This document shows, one piece after another, positions 1 to 4,992 of a stretch of 7,689 nt of DNA. The position numbers and the translations under genes are program-made. Source of the stretch: an uncultured Armatimonadota bacterium (GTDB lineage: Bacteria > Armatimonadota > Armatimonadia > Armatimonadales > Armatimonadaceae); assembly GCA_903924445.1 (NCBI GenBank), contig CAIYBQ010000359.1:1-7689 (forward strand), given 5' to 3'. How positions within the stretch are numbered: position 1 is the stretch's first letter; each line of letters opens with the position of its first letter. Under the pieces are notes generated by a model. The model ran no database searches, was not told where the DNA came from, and worked only from the letters and a program-made list of their open reading frames with translations.

Positions 1-597
1 ACCCGTTGCGCCAGCGGTGCCGATTTTGCCGATGATGGCCAAAATGATGTCCTTAGCCGTGGCATCCGGGTGGAGAGTGCCTTCCAAGCGGATCTCCATG
101 GTTTTCGGAGTGGTCTGCTGGAGGCACTGGGTGGCGAGGACGTGTTCTACTTCGCTTGTACCGATACCGAATGCGAGGGCTCCAAAGGCTCCGTGTGTGG
201 ATGTGTGGCTGTCTCCACAGACGATGGTTTGGCCTGGCTGTGTGTAGCCAAGCTCAGGCCCCATCACGTGGACAACACCCTGTCGTTCAGAATGGAGGTC
301 ATAAAGCGTTACGCCAAACTCTGCGCAGTTGGTCGCAAGCGTTTCGATCTGTTGGAGTGAAATCGGATCAACAATCGGCAGCGAGCGGTCGGTTGTTGGG
401 ACGTTGTGGTCCATCGTGGCGATGGTACGGTCTGGGCGGCGTACTTTTCTACCGGATACACGAAGGCCCTCAAATGCTTGTGGGCTGGTTACTTCGTGAA
501 CAAGGTGGAGATCGATGTAAAGGAGGGATGGCTTTCCTGTTTCGGCATGGACAACATGAGTGTCCCAAATCTTCTCAAAAAGTGTACGCGCTTTCAT
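1..597 (-). CDS. leuC: 3-isopropylmalate dehydratase large subunit, N-terminal part (runs off left edge)
   Basis: LeuC with LeuD isomerises 2-isopropylmalate to 3-isopropylmalate in leucine biosynthesis; it is a cytoplasmic aconitase-family [4Fe-4S] enzyme. The reverse strand is open from an ATG at 597 to the window edge, giving 199 residues of a family usually about 470 long. Family hallmarks are visible: LLYIDLHLVHEVTSPQAF (about 25-42), TMDHNVPT (61-68), YDLHSERQGVVHVMGPE (99-115), the IVCGDSHTSTHGAFGALAFG block (125-144) and GTSEVEHVLATQ (146-157). The cluster-binding cysteines lie in the missing C-terminal part. The start matches the usual LeuC N-terminus. No good Shine-Dalgarno precedes it, only AGG, and a TATAAT box lies 9 bases upstream, suggesting a very short leader. 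leuD would be expected beyond the left edge, but that cannot be seen. Identification is very secure. Confidence 0.97.
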   Translation of the reverse strand, partial: MKARTLFEKIWDTHVVHAETGKPSLLYIDLHLVHEVTSPQAFEGLRVSGRKVRRPDRTIATMDHNVPTTDRSLPIVDPISLQQIETLATNCAEFGVTLYDLHSERQGVVHVMGPELGYTQPGQTIVCGDSHTSTHGAFGALAFGIGTSEVEHVLATQCLQQTTPKTMEIRLEGTLHPDATAKDIILAIIGKIGTAGATG

Positions 598-606
598 ATG
601 ACCTAG

Positions 607-612
607 ATTATA
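607..612 (-). promoter_or_regulatory. Probable -10 box (TATAAT) of leuC
   Basis: A perfect TATAAT on the minus strand is followed by only 9 bases (CTAGGTCAT) and then the leuC ATG. If used, transcription would begin about 2-3 bases before the ATG, giving a nearly leaderless mRNA. This fits the lack of a strong ribosome binding site. No TTGACA-like -35 box is seen at 16-18 bp, so use of the site is inferred. Confidence 0.5.
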
Positions 613-638
613 GGATATTGGCCTGCACTACCTGCCCG

Positions 639-674
639 GACCTGAAATGACCACATCGAAATGTAAGTCAGGTC
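639..674. repeat. Nested inverted repeat (possible RNA hairpin)
   Basis: GACCTGA (639-645) pairs perfectly with TCAGGTC (668-674). Inside the loop, ACAT (653-656) pairs with ATGT (661-664) around CGAA, which reads TTCG on the minus strand, a common stable tetraloop. There is no following T-run, so it does not look like an intrinsic terminator. It lies about 40 bases upstream of the leuC start and upstream of the TATAAT box. Confidence 0.4.
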
Positions 675-724
675 GCATTGGAGCCGATCAGCAGTTTCTC
701 AAGCAGCCCATCGACAGACGACAC
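668..724 (-). CDS. Possible Leu-rich leader peptide upstream of leuC (speculative)
   Basis: A GTG-started 18-codon ORF would read MSSVDGLLEKLLIGSNAT and end at TGA (670-668), 70 bases before the leuC start. Four of its 18 codons are leucine (CTG, CTT, CTG, CTG at positions 7, 8, 11 and 12). Leader peptides rich in the pathway's amino acid control leucine operons in several bacteria. Its stop overlaps the first arm of the inverted repeat at 639-674. Against it, the Shine-Dalgarno candidate (GAGG) is too far away, no U-run terminator follows, and the TATAAT box near leuC would bypass it. It may be chance. Confidence 0.2.
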   Translation of the reverse strand: MSSVDGLLEKLLIGSNAT

Positions 725-729
725 GATGG

Positions 730-742
730 GAGGTTATACCTC
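730..742. repeat. Short perfect dyad GAGGT-TAT-ACCTC
   Basis: A 5-bp stem with a 3-base loop lies in the middle of the divergent leuC-htrA region. It could be a small operator or part of a leader hairpin. It is short enough to arise by chance. Confidence 0.25.
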
Positions 743-747
743 GTTGT

Positions 748-766
748 TGGACTGAATATTAGTCCA
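748..766. repeat. Short perfect hairpin TGGACT-7 bases-AGTCCA
   Basis: A 6-bp perfect stem closes a 7-base AT-rich loop (GAATATT), just beyond the GAGGT dyad. No T-run follows on either strand, so it is not a clear terminator. Its place in the divergent control region suggests an operator or leader structure, but this is inference. Confidence 0.3.
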
Positions 767-881
767 GCTGTGCCCGCCAATTACGGGACTCTTTAGATTG
801 CTGTGGTTTGATGCTCATTTCAGATGCTGGTGTCTGCTAAATCACGTTGAGCACTGCAAAATTGTGCATTTAACTTATCTT

Positions 882-908
882 TGAGATACGTTTATGGGAA
901 CTATCTCA
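882..908. promoter_or_regulatory. Inverted repeat upstream of htrA (possible operator)
   Basis: TGAGATA (882-888) and TATCTCA (902-908) form a perfect 7-bp inverted repeat with a 13-base spacer. A further TATCT at 876-880 can pair with AGATA at 884-888 instead. The centre is about 80 bases before the htrA start, a normal place for a dimeric regulator. GGAAC at 897-901 followed after 18 bases by CGTC at 920-923 vaguely recalls an extracytoplasmic-function sigma promoter, but the spacer is about two bases too long. Confidence 0.35.
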
Positions 909-975
909 CGTCTTCTATGCGTCATTTTCTTTACTGTTGTGCCATGACTGGCATGTCGCTTTGGAGATGAATCAG

Positions 976-2088
976 ATGAAGTCAAATGTCATCCTGTTGG
1001 GTGGACTTGTCCTTGTTGGAGTCGCGATAGGTGCTTGTGTCCGTGATGCGAGGACATCTATTCTCGGTCTAGGCTCGCTAAGTGCCGTTGCTGCTGCTCC
1101 ATATGATGCATCCAAGGAACCCATTGTGGCTGCCGTGAAGCTCGCAGCTCCCGCTGTGGTCTCTATCGACACAACGAGCCGCCAGGTTTATCAGGTGTTT
1201 GATGACCCAATGGATCGCTTCTGGGGGAATGGTGGCCGGCGGGAAACCCGGGAGGTTCCGCGTGGAGCTGGCTCTGGTGTTCTCCTCAAGGATGGTTATG
1301 TCCTTACAAATCAGCACGTTGTTGGCGAGGCAGTCGATACAAATGGCTCGATAACCGTGCGCCTTCCCGATGGCCGTAGCTTTAAGGCATCCGCTGTCGG
1401 CACAGACCGCAGCACAGATGTCGCCCTCCTAAAAGTCGAAACCAAGGAGTCCCTTCCCGAGTCATCCCTTGGATTGGCTGGCAGTCTTGTCCCGGGGCAA
1501 TCTGTCATAGCCATTGGTAATCCAGTTGGCCTGTCCGCATCCGTTTCCAGTGGTGTGGTGAGTGCACTCGGGCGGCCAATTGCAGTAGAAGATCGCCTCT
1601 ACGAGAACCTAATCCAGACAGATACCGCCATTAACCCTGGAAATTCAGGAGGCGCCCTCGTCGATCTCGGCGGCAGAGTGGTTGGAATCAATACACTTGT
1701 CCGAAATGATGCACAGAACATCGGGTTTTCGATTCCGATTCAGACCGCGATGCGTGTCGCGGACTCACTCCGCAAGTTTGGTAAGGTCCGGAGACCGACA
1801 GCTGGCATAATCGTGGTGAATCTGGATGACAGGTTACGTCGAGCATTGGGCGTGGGGTCAGAAGCGACTGGCGTGGTCGTCTGGAATCTGTATCGTGGCA
1901 TGGGTGCCATTGATGCCGGTCTACAGCGCGGGGATTTGATATCGGAATTTGCTGGCCAAAAGGTTACGGATGAGCTCTCATTCCGCCGAGTTCTGGAAGC
2001 GCAGAAAATAGGTTCCAAAGTGAAGTGCGCCATTCGCCGTGGAAATCAGCAGGGCGAAGTAGAAGTACAGCTCTCAGAAGCACCATAA
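976..2088 (+). CDS. HtrA/Deg-family serine protease with one PDZ domain
   Basis: This is a trypsin-like envelope protease or chaperone of the HtrA (DegP/DegS) family, which degrades misfolded exported proteins. From the ATG at 976 it has 370 residues. Residues 5-20 are a hydrophobic export segment ending IGA-Cys21, a plausible lipobox, so it may be a lipoprotein or be membrane anchored. The catalytic triad is His114 (LTNQHVVG), Asp148 (STDVALLKV) and Ser224 (GNSGG). A single PDZ domain follows (about 275-366, with GLQRGDLISEF). The 976 start is preferred because GGAG at 963-966 lies 9 bases upstream; an in-frame ATG at 967 directly abuts that GGAG, and a TTG at 937 lacks a site. The gene is divergent from leuC and ends 11 bases before the convergent neighbour. 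One PDZ suggests a DegS/HtrA-like form rather than two-PDZ DegP. The family is certain; the subtype and lipid anchor are inferred. Confidence 0.95.
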   Translation: MKSNVILLGGLVLVGVAIGACVRDARTSILGLGSLSAVAAAPYDASKEPIVAAVKLAAPAVVSIDTTSRQVYQVFDDPMDRFWGNGGRRETREVPRGAGSGVLLKDGYVLTNQHVVGEAVDTNGSITVRLPDGRSFKASAVGTDRSTDVALLKVETKESLPESSLGLAGSLVPGQSVIAIGNPVGLSASVSSGVVSALGRPIAVEDRLYENLIQTDTAINPGNSGGALVDLGGRVVGINTLVRNDAQNIGFSIPIQTAMRVADSLRKFGKVRRPTAGIIVVNLDDRLRRALGVGSEATGVVVWNLYRGMGAIDAGLQRGDLISEFAGQKVTDELSFRRVLEAQKIGSKVKCAIRRGNQQGEVEVQLSEAP

Positions 2089-2099
2089 TTTGACCGATA

Positions 2100-2654
2100 T
2101 TAGGATCCCCGCAGGCTTCTAAGGCGTTCGAGGGCCGTCGTCAAGTCAGGGTCACTATGACTTGGCATGCCTGTGTCGCTGTGATTTGCTTGGATGTTGG
2201 CTGTAACTCTTTGGGATACAGACCGTGGGCGTGTCCAACCATCTGGCAGAGTATCTTCATCCCACTGCTTCCAGACGTGCTCCTTGGTACATGCGAGTGT
2301 TCTGTCATCATCCGATGTTGATGTGAAGTGTAATTCGACGTCTTCGCCTTGATGCTGACGATAAATAGCCTCACTTATACTGACATACAGGGTGTCATCC
2401 TTGCGAACGGTGGCGCCCATCGCGAGCTCTGGATGCCCGATGATCCGCCGCGGTTTAGATGGGCGTTGCTTTACGATAAAAATGCCACCGGTTGTTCGGT
2501 GGAGATCTACAGGCGCTGGTGGTTCTGTGGGCGAAACGTGTTGAGGAGTCCACGAATGAACTCGCCCTCCTGTGACGATTAGGATGGGAGAAGGCTTTGG
2601 GATGATGATCAGACCGGATGCACCCTGTCCCGGTGTCCAGATTTGCAGGCTCAA
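2100..2654 (-). CDS. Hypothetical protein, 184 residues, last gene of the parAB-phoU run
   Basis: I do not recognise the family. The protein starts at a TTG only 5 bases after the HAD hydrolase stop, and AAAAGG lies 9 bases upstream, so translation coupled to the HAD gene is likely. The N-terminal third has a hydrophobic stretch (LIIIPKPSPILIV, about 15-27) and then a proline-rich section (about 36-50). The middle resembles a small beta-rich fold (GGIFIVKQRP, ATVRKDDTLYVSISEA, DVELHFTST). The C-terminal third is polar, rich in Ser, Asp and Thr, and probably disordered. No signal peptide, clear membrane segment or catalytic motif is seen. The gene ends 11 bases from the end of htrA, and no terminator hairpin is visible between the converging genes. 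It is judged real because of its ribosome binding site, operon position and unbroken length. Confidence 0.7.
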   Translation of the reverse strand: MSLQIWTPGQGASGLIIIPKPSPILIVTGGRVHSWTPQHVSPTEPPAPVDLHRTTGGIFIVKQRPSKPRRIIGHPELAMGATVRKDDTLYVSISEAIYRQHQGEDVELHFTSTSDDDRTLACTKEHVWKQWDEDTLPDGWTRPRSVSQRVTANIQANHSDTGMPSHSDPDLTTALERLRSLRGS

Positions 2655-2659
2655 CGTGA

Positions 2660-3388
2660 CTAACCTTTTGTCAGATACTCAAGTATCTCACTATGATGTT
2701 GGATGGGAATATAACCTACTTCTGTTGGTTTTGTCTCACTATCCCAGCCCGGCGTAAACCAAAAGGCTGTCCATTTGGCTCTGATTGCGCCGTTGATGTC
2801 CGCATCAGGGTCATTTCCAATCATCACGTGGTGACAATTGGGTATAAGGGTCTCAGCGGCTTCGAAAATTCTGCTGTCAGGCTTACTCACTCCAACTTCG
2901 CAGTCCAGAAGAATGTGCGTAAAGTATCGGATCAAGCCGCACAGCGAAAGCTTATGGTTTTGCAGGGCTGTCGGACCATTGGAAATGATTCCAAGGGTAA
3001 TCCCGTGTTGCTGTAGATCCTCAAGAAGCTTGTGAACACCCGGAAAGCAGCTCCACGCAGACTCTTCCGCCAACGCACTACATTCCATCAGGCGGGCAGC
3101 ATCGATCGTTTCGATGCCCATCCGGGACAACGTGCCGCGCACGATGTGGCTGCGAAACGAGTACAGACTCATTTGGGAGAGGTGGGCAAAGCCCGCAGTC
3201 CCTGGCCCGAGCTCAGTAAGCCAGACATCCATGCTGTTGTATGCGATGTCCCTCTCGCTGAACTCAGGGTAATCGGCTTCGATATATGCTTTGCTGGCCT
3301 TGATTGCCGCTGTCAGGCTTGCGGTTGTCGTGATCAGCGTGTCATCGAGGTCAAACCAGATGCATACCGATCTAGTCGTCAAAACCAC
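2660..3388 (-). CDS. HAD-superfamily hydrolase (subfamily IA, YjjG-like)
   Basis: This 242-residue protein is probably a cytoplasmic phosphatase acting on a small phosphorylated metabolite, possibly a nucleotide. It shows the HAD motifs in order: motif I FDLDDT (nucleophile Asp13, acid/base Asp15), a helical cap (about 20-110), motif II IISNG (Ser136), motif III Lys169 (GVSKPDSRIFEAA), and motif IV as IGNDPDADINGA (190-201), where the first acidic position is Asn, a variant common in YjjG-like members. The substrate cannot be read from the sequence; pyrimidine nucleotidase or phosphoglycolate phosphatase activity are possibilities. The start is a GTG inside the end of the upstream coiled-coil gene (17-base overlap), with a weak ribosome site, so coupled translation is likely. 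An in-frame TTG at 3382 is an alternative start. Confidence 0.9.
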   Translation of the reverse strand: MVLTTRSVCIWFDLDDTLITTTASLTAAIKASKAYIEADYPEFSERDIAYNSMDVWLTELGPGTAGFAHLSQMSLYSFRSHIVRGTLSRMGIETIDAARLMECSALAEESAWSCFPGVHKLLEDLQQHGITLGIISNGPTALQNHKLSLCGLIRYFTHILLDCEVGVSKPDSRIFEAAETLIPNCHHVMIGNDPDADINGAIRAKWTAFWFTPGWDSETKPTEVGYIPIQHHSEILEYLTKG

Positions 3389-3668
3389 CCATTACTTCAA
3401 GGGGATGCGGTCTCGAAACCGTTGCAATGACGGAATCTTCGACAAATTGCGCGACGGCTTCTTCCTGCAGGAGTGCGGTGACCTGTAAGGTCATCTCCTT
3501 CACTTTTCGTTGGAGGCTACGGTGGGCAGCGCTTCCGGCTTCGGTTGCTTGAAGCTGAAGTTTTGCATCCGCCAGGCGGTCTTCAAGTACAAGCCTCAGC
3601 TCACGCCACTGGTTCGCTCTTGGCGTACCGCCCATAAAGTCATTGATGACATCATCTGTTGTCTCCAT
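3372..3668 (-). CDS. Small coiled-coil protein, 98 residues, unknown function
   Basis: I do not recognise the family. Residues about 20-75 form a long charged helix with heptad-like leucines (WRELRLVLEDRLADAKLQLQ, then LQRKVKEMTLQVTALLQEE), which suggests a coiled-coil dimer or an adaptor for a larger partner. The C-terminal end is short and polar and finishes GGFDD. There is no signal peptide or membrane segment, so it is expected in the cytoplasm. The gene begins 33 bases after the phoU stop and overlaps the HAD hydrolase start by 17 bases, so it belongs to the same transcription unit. The ribosome site is poor: AGG lies 13 bases before the ATG. Its unbroken frame and overlap with a certain gene support it. 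Confidence 0.7.
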   Translation of the reverse strand: METTDDVINDFMGGTPRANQWRELRLVLEDRLADAKLQLQATEAGSAAHRSLQRKVKEMTLQVTALLQEEAVAQFVEDSVIATVSRPHPLEVMGGFDD

Positions 3669-3701
3669 AAAGACAATCTTACCTGTGTGCGGGCACCTCT
3701 G

Positions 3702-4367
3702 TCAGGCTGATTTTTTGCCGCGATTTGGTGCCGTACCCATATGGGTGGTCCGCTCAGCAATATTGGTGCAGTGGTCGCAAATACGTTCAAGAAAGTGGGC
3801 TACCTGGAGGAGATAGGTGGCTTGCATCACGCTGCGCGTATCTTGCTGCAGAATCTGAATCAATGTTGCGCGCATTTGCGCGTAGTAAAGATCCGCTGTG
3901 TCATCCCTCTTGATAACCTGAGCGGCCAGCTCTGTATCGTGGGACAAGTAGGCATCCACACTGTCATGAATCATCCCGTAGGCGACGGTTGCATAGCGGG
4001 GAACGTCAATCAGCGGCTTGTAGATGGCTTCATCAGCCATCCGATGTCCAATCCGTGCGATGTCGACCGAGTAGTCAGCAATACGTTCCAGGTCGCTGGC
4101 ATTCTTGATGATATTGCTAATGGAGCGAATATCGATGGTCTTATCATTCTGCCGCCCCATTATCTTGACGCACGCTGCCTCAAGTGAGACCTCAAGACCA
4201 TCAACAACGGCATCTCTGTCGATGACAGTCTGGCATGTATCGGTCAGCTGAAGTGTTAGTCCGCGCACGGCGGCGCTTAGCATGTCTTCGGCGGTGACAC
4301 TCATTTCGATGATCATCGCTGTGATGGACATCAACTCGAGATCACCAGACTGTTTTTCCTTAGACAT
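3702..4367 (-). CDS. phoU: PhoU-family phosphate regulatory protein
   Basis: PhoU proteins link the PstSCAB phosphate transporter to the PhoR sensor kinase and damp phosphate uptake and Pho signalling. This 221-residue protein has the usual all-helical, two-repeat architecture. Each repeat carries the family's E-x-x-x-D metal-binding signature: DLERIADYSVDIA (92-104, Glu94 and Asp98) and FLERICDHCTNIAE (192-205, Glu194 and Asp198). VDGLEVSLEAACVKIM (55-70) matches the canonical region before the first signature. The length is normal. No pst or phoR genes are next to it, and the upstream lone ABC ATPase is too short to be a typical PstB. The ATG lacks a Shine-Dalgarno, and a TG-C-TACACT extended -10 box ends 9 bases before it, so a near-leaderless mRNA is possible. 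CTTAAC repeats upstream suggest phosphate control. Confidence 0.93.
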   Translation of the reverse strand: MSKEKQSGDLELMSITAMIIEMSVTAEDMLSAAVRGLTLQLTDTCQTVIDRDAVVDGLEVSLEAACVKIMGRQNDKTIDIRSISNIIKNASDLERIADYSVDIARIGHRMADEAIYKPLIDVPRYATVAYGMIHDSVDAYLSHDTELAAQVIKRDDTADLYYAQMRATLIQILQQDTRSVMQATYLLQVAHFLERICDHCTNIAERTTHMGTAPNRGKKSA

Positions 4368-4376
4368 TGTGCGTTC

Positions 4377-4382
4377 AGTGTA
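4377..4382 (-). promoter_or_regulatory. Possible extended -10 box (TGC-TACACT) of phoU
   Basis: TACACT preceded by TGC ends 9 bases before the phoU ATG. The CTTAAC repeat at 4403-4408 covers the -35 position (TTAACA, 19-base spacer), an arrangement typical of activator-dependent promoters. The 9-base gap is the same as at leuC. The box matches the consensus at only four of six bases, so it is a moderate candidate. Confidence 0.35.
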
Positions 4383-4402
4383 GCAACCTGCTTGGCACTA
4401 AT

Positions 4403-4450
4403 GTTAAGGACTTCAGCCACCAACGTTAAGAAGTATGTGTAGGGGTTAAG
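4403..4450 (-). promoter_or_regulatory. Three CTTAAC direct repeats upstream of phoU (Pho-box-like)
   Basis: On the minus strand CTTAAC occurs at 4450-4445, 4430-4425 and 4408-4403, with start-to-start distances of 20 and 22 bases, about two helical turns each. The last two copies agree at 12 of 15 bases (CTTAAC-R-TT-R-GTG-S-C). Pho boxes are direct repeats with an 11-bp period; the cyanobacterial type has a PyTTAAPyPy(T/A) unit, which each copy matches at seven of eight positions. The first two copies overlap the 3' end and the stop codon of the ABC ATPase gene. Binding by a PhoB/PhoP-type regulator is inferred from the pattern and from phoU being the next gene. Confidence 0.45.
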
Positions 4451-4992
4451 TTTAGGCTCTGATATTTCCAGCTTTTCTGGACATCTTGTCTATGAAGGGT
4501 AACCACAATGACTCTGCCATCTGAGATTACAGCTGAAAGGACAGTGCTTAAGCATTCTGACCAGTGGGTATCCAGAGGAGCGTCAGGTTCATCCATTAAA
4601 ATCAGTGAACTCGGCTGAGATAACACCTTAGCAATAGCTACGCGTTGCCATTGTCCAGCAGAGAGAGCAGTTATTTCCTTTTCCATGAGTGCGTCAACAT
4701 CAAATGTCGCATTGAATTTCGTCCACCGATGTTGCTTTTGACCAACACTTAGGTATTCACGCACTGTATAGGCGAATGGTCTTGGAGGGAGCTGTGGGAG
4801 GTAGGCTGGTTGTTCCTTATCGTCGATTGAAATGACACCACTTGACGGTTTGAGGACACCTGAAATACAGTCAAGCAGAGTGGACTTTCCCGAGCCATTG
4901 GGGCCTGTGATGACGATCGCATCGCCGCTTCTGAGGGAGAATGATGTGCTGAGCAATCGTCCGGTCACGGTTAGATCTCGGATTTCCAGCAC
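4426..4992 (-). CDS. Lone ABC transporter ATP-binding protein
   Basis: This is an ATPase subunit that would power an ABC transporter, but no permease or binding protein lies beside it. All nucleotide-binding motifs are present: Walker A GPNGSGKST (30-38), Q-loop Gln67 (YLPQLPP), signature LSAGQ (110-114, Ala for the usual third Gly), Walker B LILMDE (130-135) and H-loop His167. At 188 residues it is short for the family (about 210-250), with a trimmed helical region and C-terminus. The Q-loop and following TVREYLSVG resemble metal-ion (zinc/manganese) importer ATPases, a weak hint. The GTG at 4992 is chosen because it overlaps the parB stop as TAGTG and GGAG lies 10 bases upstream; a GTG at 5010 would add six residues but has no ribosome site. 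Its partners must be encoded elsewhere. Confidence 0.88.
   Translation of the reverse strand: MLEIRDLTVTGRLLSTSFSLRSGDAIVITGPNGSGKSTLLDCISGVLKPSSGVISIDDKEQPAYLPQLPPRPFAYTVREYLSVGQKQHRWTKFNATFDVDALMEKEITALSAGQWQRVAIAKVLSQPSSLILMDEPDAPLDTHWSECLSTVLSAVISDGRVIVVTLHRQDVQKSWKYQSLNLTPTHTS

Larger units (their letters stand above)
598..975. other. Divergent intergenic control region between leuC and htrA
   Basis: These 378 bases separate two genes pointing away from each other. No tRNA, rRNA or recognised riboswitch is visible, and no T-box core was found. The region holds the leuC TATAAT box, an 18-codon Leu-rich ORF candidate on the minus strand (668-724), a nested inverted repeat (639-674), two short perfect hairpins (730-742 and 748-766) and an inverted repeat closer to htrA (882-908). 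It must contain promoters for both genes, so the structures are probably regulatory; which protein or RNA mechanism is involved cannot be told. Confidence 0.6.

Noticed and set aside
180..226. TGTGG/CCACA repeats resembling DnaA boxes or a small origin
   Set aside because: They fall on the conserved CGDSHTSTHG codons of leuC, do not match the DnaA box closely, and have no AT-rich unwinding region nearby.
70..650. Plus-strand open frames opposite the start of leuC
   Set aside because: They are shadows of the secure LeuC reading frame on the other strand, with no ribosome sites or recognisable protein features.
598..800. T-box riboswitch upstream of leuC
   Set aside because: The conserved T-box core (AGGGTGGNACCGCG) and a terminator with a U-run are not present on the minus strand.
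937..975. Longer htrA start at a TTG (937)
   Set aside because: The extra 13 residues are polar and would precede the signal segment, no ribosome site lies upstream, and the ATG at 976 has GGAG at the proper distance.
2822..2840. CACGTG-centred sequence resembling a degenerate parS site
   Set aside because: Outside CACGTG it matches the parS consensus at almost no position, and it lies within the HAD hydrolase coding sequence.
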